From positions 1 to 46,020 of the forward strand of contig JAVBPP010000032.1 of assembly GCA_031549535.1 (NCBI GenBank): 46,020 nucleotides of DNA, given 5' to 3'. The translations under genes were made by a program, and so were the position numbers. Shown here one piece after another: positions 9,728 through 17,321 of this stretch. The notes below the pieces were generated by a model that saw nothing but the letters and a program-made list of their open reading frames with translations, was not told the DNA's origin and did not search any database. This DNA is from JAVBPP01 sp031549535. GTDB lineage: Bacteria; Bacillota; Clostridia; Oscillospirales; Acutalibacteraceae. Every line of letters begins with the position of its first letter. Positions within the stretch are counted from its first letter, which is position 1.

Positions 9728-9874
9728 GTGTATCGATAAGAAGTAACACAAAAGAAGAGCAGGCTGTCATTATTTGTTACCAATATTACAAAACTGTAAC
9801 TATTATTTTTGTAAATATACTTGTATTTTTTTGACAAGAGGTATAGAATACGGCTGAAAGGAGTTGGTAATTTC
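9728..9874. other. Intergenic region with GTAAC/GTTAC repeats
   Basis: This AT-rich gap separates smc from a secreted-protein gene. GTTAC (9776-9780) and GTAAC (9796-9800) form a dyad with centres 20 bp apart, and further GTAAC-like copies occur at 9743-9747. A TTGTAT (9821-9826) and TATAGA (9842-9847) pair with a short 15-base spacer is the best promoter candidate. A TTGACA at 9831 has no -10 partner. No rho-independent terminator for smc is evident. Confidence 0.3.
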
Positions 9875-10582
9875 ATGAAAAAAACTAACAGCAAAAAATT
9901 CCTCAGCGTTATTCTTTGCGCAGTTCTCATGTTTGCGACCTCGGCATTTGCTCTGCAGGCCTTTGCGGCCGATGCACTCAACAGCGTCAGCGTGGCCTTC
10001 CCCTATGATTACGACCCGGTGACTTCCCCTTTTATTGAGGAAGGCTATTTCTATGCGGTAACCAATCCGGAAGCCAATGAGTTGGAAGGCAAGGTTCGTT
10101 ACACTTGGGAAGTCAAGGATAAGGCCAGCGGCGAAATCCAGGATGATTACTATGAGAAGTACGGCAATTCCCTCTGGATTGATTTGGATCCCGGCGAATA
10201 CACCGTGCAGGTAACAGCTTTCTATAACGGAAGCTCCGTTACAAGCGAAATTGCGACCTTTACAGTAGTTGAGGAAACCGACTATTATGAATTGGGTGAT
10301 GCCCTCTACGCAATGCCCACCTACTTGGCCTTCCGTTATACAGCAGAATCTTGGAAGACCCTTTCGGACGCAATAGGCGTGGCAGAGACCATTTTGTTTG
10401 ATGACCTGCATTATACACAGGAGCAGGTAGACAAAGCGCTGGCAGATTTGTTAAACGCGCAGAAAAACTTGGTGAAAGCGGATCTGGGCATACTCGGCCA
10501 ACTGATGGATGCGATTGATATGATGATTCAATATATCATGCACCTAATGGATATGTTTGACCTGCCGATTTACATGTTCTGA
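9875..10582 (+). CDS. Secreted FIVAR-domain protein
   Basis: A 235-residue protein that I do not recognise as a named gene. The N-terminus is a Sec signal peptide: basic MKKTNSKK, a hydrophobic core to about residue 22, and probable cleavage near AFA-ADA around residue 30. Residues ~30-120 look like a beta-rich, immunoglobulin-like module (GEYTVQVTAFYNG). Residues ~145-205 read as a FIVAR-type helical module (YTAESWKTLSDAI ... YTQEQVDKALADLLNAQKNL), common in clostridial surface proteins. The C-terminus is a methionine-rich amphipathic/hydrophobic tail ending in PIYMF, with no LPXTG sorting signal. ATG 9875 is preceded by GAAAGGAG. It appears monocistronic, with its own terminator. The ligand is unknown. 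Confidence 0.75.
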   Translation: MKKTNSKKFLSVILCAVLMFATSAFALQAFAADALNSVSVAFPYDYDPVTSPFIEEGYFYAVTNPEANELEGKVRYTWEVKDKASGEIQDDYYEKYGNSLWIDLDPGEYTVQVTAFYNGSSVTSEIATFTVVEETDYYELGDALYAMPTYLAFRYTAESWKTLSDAIGVAETILFDDLHYTQEQVDKALADLLNAQKNLVKADLGILGQLMDAIDMMIQYIMHLMDMFDLPIYMF

Positions 10583-10613
10583 TTGATGGCATGTAACACT
10601 GCACACGGACTTT

Positions 10614-10655
10614 AGAAAAAAAGGTACGCCCCCAAAAGAGGGCGTACCTTTTTTC
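10614..10655 (+). terminator. Rho-independent terminator after the secreted-protein gene
   Basis: A perfect nine-base stem GGTACGCCC (10623-10631) / GGGCGTACC (10640-10648), extended by A/T pairs, has an eight-base loop and is followed by six T residues. The flanking A-run on the left makes it plausibly bidirectional. Confidence 0.9.
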
Positions 10656-10684
10656 TTGACAGTGCGATAGCTGCGTGGTATGAT
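10656..10684 (+). promoter_or_regulatory. Sigma-A-type promoter of the acyltransferase operon
   Basis: A consensus TTGACA (10656-10661), a 17-base spacer and TATGAT (10679-10684) lie directly after the preceding terminator. Transcription would leave a leader of about 170 bases before the ATG at 10862. The leader is AT-rich and holds a short AACAAT/ATTGTT stem (about 10751-10773) followed by T residues, a weak possible attenuator. Confidence 0.8.
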
Positions 10685-10861
10685 GACAGTGAAAACTGCC
10701 TGCGGCGGCTGTAATACGAGGCTCTGACAAAACGTAGATAAATTTTGTGTAACAATACATAGTAAAGATTGTTTTTTTATTTCTTTACGTTTTTGGGCAG
10801 AGGTTTGTGTTTGGGCTGGCCGCTTTTTATTTACAATATTTTTACGGAAAAGAGGATACGT

Positions 10862-12160
10862 ATGGGGCAAGTAGATTTGACTCCCCGCTGGTATAAAATG
10901 GATGTAGCCGGGCGGATTTATCCGGCGGCAAGAACCAGAAAATGGCACTGTACCTATCGGCTGGCGTTCATCATGCGCCGGGAGGTGGAGCCTGATTTAC
11001 TGCGGCAGGCGATGCATGAAATGTATGCACGCTTTCCCTCTTTTTTTGTTAGTTTGCGCAGCGGGTTATTTTGGTATCATTTAAAACGAATGCCGGAAAT
11101 GAATTTAGTGCAACCGGAAGAAGACTTTCCCGCCCGCCAGCAATATGCATTCAGCAAGAAAAAACCTCCGCTTCGCATCTTTTATTATAAAAGGCGCATT
11201 GCCATGGAGTGTGCGCATTGTATCGCGGACGGCGGTGCTGCTATGGAATTTTTAAAAGCGCTGACAATGCGCTATCTGGAGCTGCAAGGGGAAGCTATCG
11301 CAGATGAAGGCAAGGTAATCAATCTCCATGAGGCACCCCAACCACGCGAGTGGGAGGATGCTTATAAAAAATACTACACAAAAGAAAAATTACCCTCGGT
11401 TAAGGAGCACCGCAGTTACCAATACCGGGAGCGTCCCCTTAACAATTATTTGAAGGTGCTGACCGGGCGCATACCGCTGGAGGACATCAAAGCGGCCGCC
11501 AAGGCGCATGAAATGACCATTACAGAATACTTGGTGGGCGCATATCTATATGCCTTTTATGAAACGGCTCCTCGCCCCCTGCGCTTGCCCCTGTGCGTCT
11601 CTGTTCCGCTCTCACTGCGCACACGCTATGCGACGGATACGCTTCGGAATTTTTCGCTGTATACAAATGTAAGCTTTGACCCGCGCGGGAAAGAAACAGT
11701 TTGCTTTACAGATATTTTAGAGGCAATCAGAGGCAAAATAAAGCAGGGGACAAGCCGCGATGTGTTGCAGCGGATACTGAACCAGAACACCGCGCTTGCC
11801 GCGTCCCCGTTTATTAAAGTTGTTCCGAATGTGCTGAAGCGCCCTATCATGCGTATCGCGTTTCGCCTCACAGGGCAAGAGGTTTTTACAGGAACGCTCT
11901 CCAACATGGGTCAGCCGGATTTGCCGGCGAGCATGTGGGAGCATATCGAAACGGTGGAGGCCGTGATGAGCGAAATGCCGTCAAAGCATTTGCTCTGCGC
12001 CGTGATTTCCGATAACCGTTGTTTGAACATTATCTTTACGAGCGACCAGGAACATACACAGGTGCAAAAAAGTATGTTCCGCCTCTTGGCGCAGGAGGGC
12101 GTTCGCATTCGAGTGGAAAGCAATACACAATTCGAAGGAGGGAATGAGCATGCGGTGTGA
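10862..12160 (+). CDS. Condensation-fold acyltransferase (alcohol acetyltransferase-like)
   Basis: A 432-residue cytosolic protein of the CoA-dependent acyltransferase/condensation superfamily. The key evidence is HCIADGGA (about residue 118), matching the catalytic HxxxDG motif, and a C-terminal segment (TGTLSNMGQPDLP) resembling the NxG region seen in PapA/alcohol acetyltransferase-type proteins. It has no carrier-protein or adenylation domain, so it is not a peptide synthetase module. ATG 10862 has AAGAGGA upstream; an upstream in-frame TTG is poorer. It overlaps the next gene by 17 bases. Likely role, by family: transfer of an acyl group to an alcohol, lipid or sugar hydroxyl; acceptor unknown. 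Confidence 0.75.
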   Translation: MGQVDLTPRWYKMDVAGRIYPAARTRKWHCTYRLAFIMRREVEPDLLRQAMHEMYARFPSFFVSLRSGLFWYHLKRMPEMNLVQPEEDFPARQQYAFSKKKPPLRIFYYKRRIAMECAHCIADGGAAMEFLKALTMRYLELQGEAIADEGKVINLHEAPQPREWEDAYKKYYTKEKLPSVKEHRSYQYRERPLNNYLKVLTGRIPLEDIKAAAKAHEMTITEYLVGAYLYAFYETAPRPLRLPLCVSVPLSLRTRYATDTLRNFSLYTNVSFDPRGKETVCFTDILEAIRGKIKQGTSRDVLQRILNQNTALAASPFIKVVPNVLKRPIMRIAFRLTGQEVFTGTLSNMGQPDLPASMWEHIETVEAVMSEMPSKHLLCAVISDNRCLNIIFTSDQEHTQVQKSMFRLLAQEGVRIRVESNTQFEGGNEHAV

Positions 12161-12827
12161 AGTGTGTAATGTTGATGTGATGGAATCTGCGCAGCGCTGC
12201 CCCCTGTGCGGCGGCTCGGTTACACAGGTTGAGCCTGTGCTCACCGGTTTACAAACGGCGGAGTATCCGCCCTATCTCCACCGCCCCTATCCCCGGAGTA
12301 AAAACCTCATAGCCCTCATTATCGGCGCGGTATTTTGTACAGTTTTTGCTTGGTTTGATTTTGCAAGGAATCAAGACCTCGATTGGACACAGGGTTGTAT
12401 TATAATTGCTGTGCTTGCTTGGGCGCTGCTCATACGCCCGGTTTCCATGCCGGAATTCTGGCTGGAAAACTATCTGCTCTATATCGGGCTGCTGCTTATG
12501 CCGCTGAGCATCTGGTTGAGAAATGGATTTCGGCTTTCTTTTTCCGCAATGCAGCCATCTGTTGGGTGGAATTGTGCTGTGCTTTCGGCGGTACTGTTGC
12601 TCTGCGCCATATTTCGAAAAAAAGAGCGCCTGCATGCCCTGCGCTATGCACTGTTCATTACGGCAATCGGCGTTCTGCAATTTCTTTGGGCGATGGCGTC
12701 CTCGGTCAACACGTTGCGCTCCGCGGGGGTAGCGGGGCTGCTTGCATCGCTTGCGTATCTGGCGTTTTTGCTTTGCAGTGAATTTAAGCAGGCAAAGGAT
12801 GAGCTGCGAGCATTATTCTATCGATGA
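12144..12827 (+). CDS. Zinc-ribbon integral membrane protein (DUF6320-like)
   Basis: A 227-residue protein with an N-terminal zinc ribbon (CEVCNVDVMESAQRCPLCGG; C5, C8, C19, C22) and then about six membrane helices between residues 50 and 215. ATG 12144 sits behind a strong GAAGGAGGG, inside the end of the acyltransferase gene, so the two are almost certainly translationally coupled. Proteins of this build are recurrent partners of alcohol acetyltransferase-like genes in Firmicutes (from memory, DUF6320). The function is unknown; membrane anchoring of the acyltransferase or export of its product are possibilities only. Confidence 0.7.
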   Translation: MSMRCEVCNVDVMESAQRCPLCGGSVTQVEPVLTGLQTAEYPPYLHRPYPRSKNLIALIIGAVFCTVFAWFDFARNQDLDWTQGCIIIAVLAWALLIRPVSMPEFWLENYLLYIGLLLMPLSIWLRNGFRLSFSAMQPSVGWNCAVLSAVLLLCAIFRKKERLHALRYALFITAIGVLQFLWAMASSVNTLRSAGVAGLLASLAYLAFLLCSEFKQAKDELRALFYR

Positions 12828-12883
12828 TATATTCAAGTATCCTATAAAAGTAAGTAGTGTTCGCTTCATTTGCATGGTGTCAG

Positions 12884-14158
12884 CTAATATTTTGCGCCAT
12901 GCCGCAGGAGGGTCTGCTGCACCTGCGCAGGGTCAGCCGCGCGGACATCACGCAGCCCTGCTTTGCGCAGTTGCGCGCAGGTGATGCCGATACCCTCGCC
13001 GATGGAAGCGCAAATGGGCATCACGCGGAACGCGGATTGCGCCTCATGCGTGGCGCTGATACAGCGCCCGCCAACCAGCAGATTATCCAACGAAACGGGG
13101 ATGCAGGCGCGGTAGGGGATGGTGTAAAAGTCGCCGTCCGGAATGCGCCGGATGGTGGTGCCGGTTCCGTCCGGGCTATGGATATCGATGGAATAACAGC
13201 CGCGTGCGATGGAATCCGCAAATTTTGTGCAGCCGAGTATATCCTGCGCGGTAATGCGGTATTCGCCTTCTATCATTCGGCTCTCCCGCACACCGATTTG
13301 GGGCGCGGTCATAATCAACTCGCTGTGCGCAAAGCAGGCAAAGTTAGCCCGCAAAAAACGGTGAATTTCTAAAACCTGCCGACGAGCCTCCCGTTCAGCG
13401 GAGCTGAGATCCCAGGGGTCTGTGGGGTTTTTGCCCACAATGCGTGTGGTATTGAAGTGCACTACCTGCTCGCCCATGTGGTCAAACAGCAACACATTTT
13501 CACGGGGGTTTTGGATGTGTCCCTCTGCGCGAAACCGTTGGTATAGGGGATTGATTTGTTCCCGGATTTCCCACAGGCTCTGCTTATCCACATGGTTTAG
13601 ACGGAAGCAGAGCGTCATCGGCTGGCATTGCTCATCAGTCTCTCGCCCCAGCTGAAAGGGGAGCCCTGCCAGTGCGGCGAGGTTTGCGTCTCCGCTGCAG
13701 TCCATGACGAAGGCGGGCTGCGCCTCATAACGAATTCCCTGGCAAAGCAGATCCGCTTGCGTGATGTGCCTGCTGCTGCGCCGGATCCCGATACAGGTTG
13801 TATGTAACAGTGTTGTAACGCCATATTCCTCGCATAAATCGTCCAGCACGCGCTTGAGCGTCTCCTCACAAAAGGTGACGCGATTTTCTTTCAGCCCGGC
13901 TTGCTCGCCCAGCCGCCTCAAGATTTCACTGAAAATGCCGCAGTTAATGTCTTCTTTTACAGCGTTTCCGGAGGCGTCCTTTGTTTGGATGCTGTATTTC
14001 ATAAAGGGATTTACCAGGCAGTTCACGGCCGCCCCGCCGAGCGCACCGTTTTGTTCCACTAAAAGGACATCCATTCCTTCCCGCGCGGCTGCCAATGCGG
14101 CGCAAACGCCGCTGAATCCGCCGCCGACCACCAGAATATCGCAGTGAAGCGTTGTCAT
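12884..14158 (-). CDS. FAD-dependent oxidoreductase (FAD_oxidored family)
   Basis: A 424-residue flavoprotein. CDILVVGGGFSGVCAALAAA is the Rossmann dinucleotide motif, followed by VLLVEQNGALGGAAV. The C-terminal FAD contact region (LLVGGRCISATHEAQSAFRV, then ASIGEGIGITCAQL) is typical of PF12831-type oxidases/dehydrogenases found in carbohydrate and carboxylate catabolic loci. ATG 14158 is chosen because AAAGGA is correctly spaced; an ATG 12 bases further upstream abuts the ribosome site. It lies 46 bases after a small regulator gene and an MFS gene on the same strand, suggesting an uptake-and-oxidation unit. The substrate is unknown. Confidence 0.82.
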   Translation of the reverse strand: MTTLHCDILVVGGGFSGVCAALAAAREGMDVLLVEQNGALGGAAVNCLVNPFMKYSIQTKDASGNAVKEDINCGIFSEILRRLGEQAGLKENRVTFCEETLKRVLDDLCEEYGVTTLLHTTCIGIRRSSRHITQADLLCQGIRYEAQPAFVMDCSGDANLAALAGLPFQLGRETDEQCQPMTLCFRLNHVDKQSLWEIREQINPLYQRFRAEGHIQNPRENVLLFDHMGEQVVHFNTTRIVGKNPTDPWDLSSAEREARRQVLEIHRFLRANFACFAHSELIMTAPQIGVRESRMIEGEYRITAQDILGCTKFADSIARGCYSIDIHSPDGTGTTIRRIPDGDFYTIPYRACIPVSLDNLLVGGRCISATHEAQSAFRVMPICASIGEGIGITCAQLRKAGLRDVRAADPAQVQQTLLRHGAKY

Positions 14159-14204
14159 ACTTATGGCCATCCTTTCAAAAACCGGAATTTGCATAATTTG
14201 TCTT

Positions 14205-14624
14205 TCAAAGTTCGTCCTCCTGCTCTCGCTCCAGCTCCTCAAACAGGGCGAGGAAAACCCGCGCCTGCTGCGCTCTCTCCCGCAGGCTGAAGCGCTGAAA
14301 ACGCACCGTGGCGGGGGAAATATTCAGTTTTTCTGCAATCTCCCGGTCAGAAAGCCCCTCATAGAAAGCACACATCACCGTGGCCTGATGTTCCGTCAGC
14401 CCGGTTATTTTTTTGTCCTGTGCGAGCAGGGCGTGAAAGGCGGAGCGGTGCGCGTCCCTCACATGCAGGGCAATGGCGGTTTGCGCGTCAACGAGGCGGT
14501 CAAATACATAAATGTTGCCTTGCACATATTCTTGCGGGCAAAACAGGCAGCGAAATGTTTTTTTGCCAAGTAGCGTATAGCCCTGCCGTAGCTGTGCAAC
14601 TCCGGCTTGCAGCTCTTTATCCAT
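14205..14624 (-). CDS. Small zinc-ribbon/LuxR-type HTH transcriptional regulator
   Basis: A 139-residue protein. The N-terminal half contains CLFC and a later HVRDAH, suggesting a small zinc-binding or nucleic-acid-binding module. The C-terminal half has a LuxR/sigma-4-like helix-turn-helix (LSDREIAEKLNISPATV, about residues 92-108) and an acidic tail. I do not recognise a named family; related HTH proteins often carry a C-terminal DUF2087, which is absent here. ATG 14624 follows AAGGGG; a GTG six bases upstream is less well placed. It sits between the MFS and FAD-oxidoreductase genes and is probably their local regulator (inference). Confidence 0.65.
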   Translation of the reverse strand: MDKELQAGVAQLRQGYTLLGKKTFRCLFCPQEYVQGNIYVFDRLVDAQTAIALHVRDAHRSAFHALLAQDKKITGLTEHQATVMCAFYEGLSDREIAEKLNISPATVRFQRFSLRERAQQARVFLALFEELEREQEDEL

Positions 14625-14673
14625 AAGCACATCCCCTTATTTCGGTATTGCATATAATCAATATAAATAAAAA

Positions 14674-15954
14674 TCAAGAGTCTGTCTCGCGCGGGGTGAG
14701 CCGCTTCTTGTTTGCCCAATAAATGGCCGCCGTTACAGCCAGGCCGAGGATGGGGTAAACAGTGCTCACGAGCAGCCCGGCCTTTAGACCGTATTGTTCC
14801 GGTGTGATGGAAAGGGTGGCCATCTGTGCCTTGGCGAAGGCGCTGTTTGCCGCGTTATCCGCAATTTTTCCAACCAGCCAGGGGGAAAACGAGCCGCCGA
14901 TATCGCCCCCGGCGGCAAGGATGGCAAACATCCACGCTCCGGCAAGCGGAAACCGTTCCGCGGCGGAGGAGAGTGTTCCCGGCCAAAGCAGGGCGACACC
15001 CAGCCCTGTGGCGGCGCAAGCGATCAGTCCGATAACGGCGTTGCCGCTCAAGGCGGCGACGAAATAGCAGACAACAGAAAAAGCAAAGCCCAGCATCACC
15101 AGCTTTTGAACCGGAAAACGCTGCAGGCTGAGCCTGCCCTTGGGGATGCCGTGCAGGGCGCGCACGATGCCCATGCACAGCGCAAACAGGCACATGCCGC
15201 TGACATCGCCGACAACCTTGGAGACGCCCAACGCCTTTTCCGCAAAGGCGGACGACCACTGCGACATTGCAAGCTCCGAAGCACCGCCAAACAAAATCGC
15301 CAGCACAAACAGCATAAAAATCCCCTTGCCCTGTAAGTCCCGGGGGCCTTGCCGCAGTGTCTCGGGCACCGGCGGGGCAAGCGGCACGCGCAGAAATAAG
15401 AAAAAATCCACCAGCGGAATGAGCATCCACAGCAGCATAATCAGCTGCCAGGCACCCTTGCCAAACAGATGCAGAAAAAGTGTGGTGAGCAGCACAACGA
15501 GAATCTGCCCCCAGCAGTAAAAGGAGTGCAGCGCGCTCATGGCCGCCGCCTTTTCGTCCGTGGGGATTGCGTTGACAATGGGGCTGAGCAGCAACTCCAA
15601 AAGCCCGCAGGAACCGGAAAAAATAACTGTCCCCGCTAAAAACAGAGGAAAAGGGTTTTCAGATAGTTCCGGAGCCAGCGCAAACAGAATAAAGCCGAGT
15701 ATCGTCAACACGGGTGAGGCAACCAGAAAGCGGCGAAAGCCGTATTTATCCACCAAAAAGCTGAACACAATGTCAAAGCTCACTTGGGTAATGAAATTTA
15801 CGAGGACTAAAAACCCCAGCTGCGTGTAGCTCAGGGCGAATTGCTCACGCAGGGGAATAAACAAAACCGGCGGCAGATTTACCACCACCGCCATGCATAT
15901 GCTGCCCAAATAACAGGCGAATACGGTTGATTTGTAAGAAACCTTCTGCTCCAT
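14674..15954 (-). CDS. MFS transporter
   Basis: A 426-residue, twelve-helix major facilitator superfamily carrier. The N-terminus (YLGSICMAVVVNLPPVLFIPL) and the conserved loop VDKYGFRRFL between helices 2 and 3 match MFS motif A (D-x-x-G-x-R). The mid-protein segment FGGASELAMSQWSSAF resembles fucose-permease-like sugar carriers. ATG 15954 is preceded by GGAGG; longer in-frame starts would add an unrelated 61-residue extension overlapping rlmH. The gene lies 11 bases after rlmH and 49 bases before the regulator. Substrate not deducible; the adjacent FAD oxidoreductase suggests an organic acid, sugar or polyol. Confidence 0.85.
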   Translation of the reverse strand: MEQKVSYKSTVFACYLGSICMAVVVNLPPVLFIPLREQFALSYTQLGFLVLVNFITQVSFDIVFSFLVDKYGFRRFLVASPVLTILGFILFALAPELSENPFPLFLAGTVIFSGSCGLLELLLSPIVNAIPTDEKAAAMSALHSFYCWGQILVVLLTTLFLHLFGKGAWQLIMLLWMLIPLVDFFLFLRVPLAPPVPETLRQGPRDLQGKGIFMLFVLAILFGGASELAMSQWSSAFAEKALGVSKVVGDVSGMCLFALCMGIVRALHGIPKGRLSLQRFPVQKLVMLGFAFSVVCYFVAALSGNAVIGLIACAATGLGVALLWPGTLSSAAERFPLAGAWMFAILAAGGDIGGSFSPWLVGKIADNAANSAFAKAQMATLSITPEQYGLKAGLLVSTVYPILGLAVTAAIYWANKKRLTPRETDS

Positions 15955-15965
15955 TCCGTCCTCCG

Positions 15966-16448
15966 TTATTTGTGATATTTTCCGCCGCCCGCAATCATAA
16001 AGGCGCGATAAAGCTGTTCCAGCAGCATCACCCTGGCAAGTTGGTGCGGAAAGGTCATGCCAGAAAGGGAGAGGCGCAAACCGGCACGCTGTTTTACGCG
16101 CTCCGCAAGGCCGTGGGAACTGCCGATGAGCAAGCAAAGCCTGCCCTCGCCCGAAACGGCGGCTTCGGTTAAATCCGCGCTGAAAGCCTCGGAAGAAAGC
16201 TGTTTCCCCTCAATGCACAGGGCAATAACACGGCTCCCGGCGGGGATCTGCTCCAAAATCAGCCTGCCCTCCGCCTCCAACGCCGCGTCTATTGCGGCCT
16301 GGGAGGGCTTTTCCGGCAGGGGCTGCGGGTTCAGCTCCCGGATTTGCAGCTTACAAAATTTTTGCAGGCGCTTTTCATATTCACGGCAGGCCTCCTGCCA
16401 GTAGCGTTCCTTTAATTTGCCCATGCAAATGAGCTGTACCTGCATCAT
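15966..16448 (-). CDS. rlmH: 23S rRNA (pseudouridine-1915-N3)-methyltransferase RlmH
   Basis: A SPOUT-class methyltransferase modifying helix 69 of 23S rRNA on assembled 70S ribosomes. The 160-residue length is normal. The diagnostic knot region is LLIGSSHGL followed by LSLSGMTFPHQLARVMLLEQ and the C-terminal YRAFMIAGGGKYHK. Start ATG 16448 follows AAGGAA; an immediately adjacent ATG (16445) is equally possible. It lies 14 bases downstream of the walJ-like gene; this walJ-rlmH pairing is common in Firmicutes. Confidence 0.96.
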   Translation of the reverse strand: MMQVQLICMGKLKERYWQEACREYEKRLQKFCKLQIRELNPQPLPEKPSQAAIDAALEAEGRLILEQIPAGSRVIALCIEGKQLSSEAFSADLTEAAVSGEGRLCLLIGSSHGLAERVKQRAGLRLSLSGMTFPHQLARVMLLEQLYRAFMIAGGGKYHK

Positions 16449-16462
16449 GGCGTGTTTCCTTT

Positions 16463-17248
16463 TTATAGGTATGTAATCTCCCGCTCCTGCCCGGCGACGC
16501 TGAGCAGATAGTCCGTCCCCAAGGCGGCACCTGCCCCGGTCAAGGCGGCCTTTGTGGTTTCAAAGGCGAGCGGCGGCAGGTTGTTTTCCTTGCTCAAATG
16601 CGCCAGAACCAAACGCGTTGTTCCGTTTTCCACCAGTTCCGCTGCAACCTCGGCGCAGACCTCGTTGGAAAGATGCCCCCGGTCTGAGAGGATGCGCTGC
16701 TTGAGTGGGTAGGGGTATGCCCCGTTTTGCAGCATGCGTACATCATGGTTGGATTCCAGCATCACCAAATCACAGCCCGTAATCGCTGCCCGCGTCTCCG
16801 CTGTGACGATGCCGGTATCCGTCGCCACGGCAATGCGTTTTTGATCCGCTGTGGTGATTGTGTAACCCACGCTCTCCCGGCTGTCATGCGAGGTGCGAAA
16901 ACTGCGCACAAGCATCCCGCAGGCCTCGATACCTGCCTGTGGGATGATGTCGGTCTGAAATTTGCCGTTTAACAAATCCATCCGCTCTAATTCCTGCAGG
17001 GTTCCGGCGGAGGAATACACGCGGGTTCCATGCTTAGAGGCGAACACGCGCAGGCCGCTGATGTGGTCTGAGTGTTCGTGGGTGATAAAAATAGCTGCGA
17101 TGCTGTCCGTGTCCACGCCGAGCTCCCAAAGCGCCTCGCGCGTGCGTTTGGCGCTCACACCAATATCAATCAAGATGCCGCCCTCAGCCGTGCCGATATA
17201 GACACAGTTGCCGCTGCTGGAGGAATATAGGGGGCAAAAACGAGCCAA
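16463..17248 (-). CDS. walJ: MBL-fold hydrolase, WalJ/YycJ-like
   Basis: A 261-residue metallo-beta-lactamase-fold protein. FITHEHSDHISG is the HxHxDH metal motif; the N-terminal YSSSSGNCVYI and GILIDIGVSAK are family features. In Bacillus the homologue is a DNA-processing nuclease linked to the WalRK region; the same biochemistry is assumed here, not shown. The start is inferred as TTG 17248 (MARFCPLYSSSSGN), since AGAAAGGG is upstream and family members begin at that point. It is followed by rlmH and preceded by murA and a hairpin. Confidence 0.87.
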   Translation of the reverse strand: MARFCPLYSSSSGNCVYIGTAEGGILIDIGVSAKRTREALWELGVDTDSIAAIFITHEHSDHISGLRVFASKHGTRVYSSAGTLQELERMDLLNGKFQTDIIPQAGIEACGMLVRSFRTSHDSRESVGYTITTADQKRIAVATDTGIVTAETRAAITGCDLVMLESNHDVRMLQNGAYPYPLKQRILSDRGHLSNEVCAEVAAELVENGTTRLVLAHLSKENNLPPLAFETTKAALTGAGAALGTDYLLSVAGQEREITYL

Positions 17249-17267
17249 ATGAATAACACCCTTTCTT

Positions 17268-17303
17268 GACAAATAAAACCGGGGTAAACACAAAGTTTAC
17301 CCC
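17268..17303 (-). terminator. Hairpin terminator after murA
   Basis: A perfect nine-base stem GGGGTAAAC (17281-17289) / GTTTACCCC (17295-17303) with a five-base loop. Read on the minus strand it is followed by GG and an interrupted T stretch, suggesting moderate termination between murA and walJ. No separate walJ promoter is obvious, so partial read-through is likely. Confidence 0.65.
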
Positions 17304-17321
17304 AAAAAATTCCCTTGTTCG

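Noticed and set aside
9831..9836. TTGACA as -35 for the secreted protein gene
   Set aside because: The expected -10 position holds CTGAAAGGAG, the ribosome site region, so the spacing does not work.
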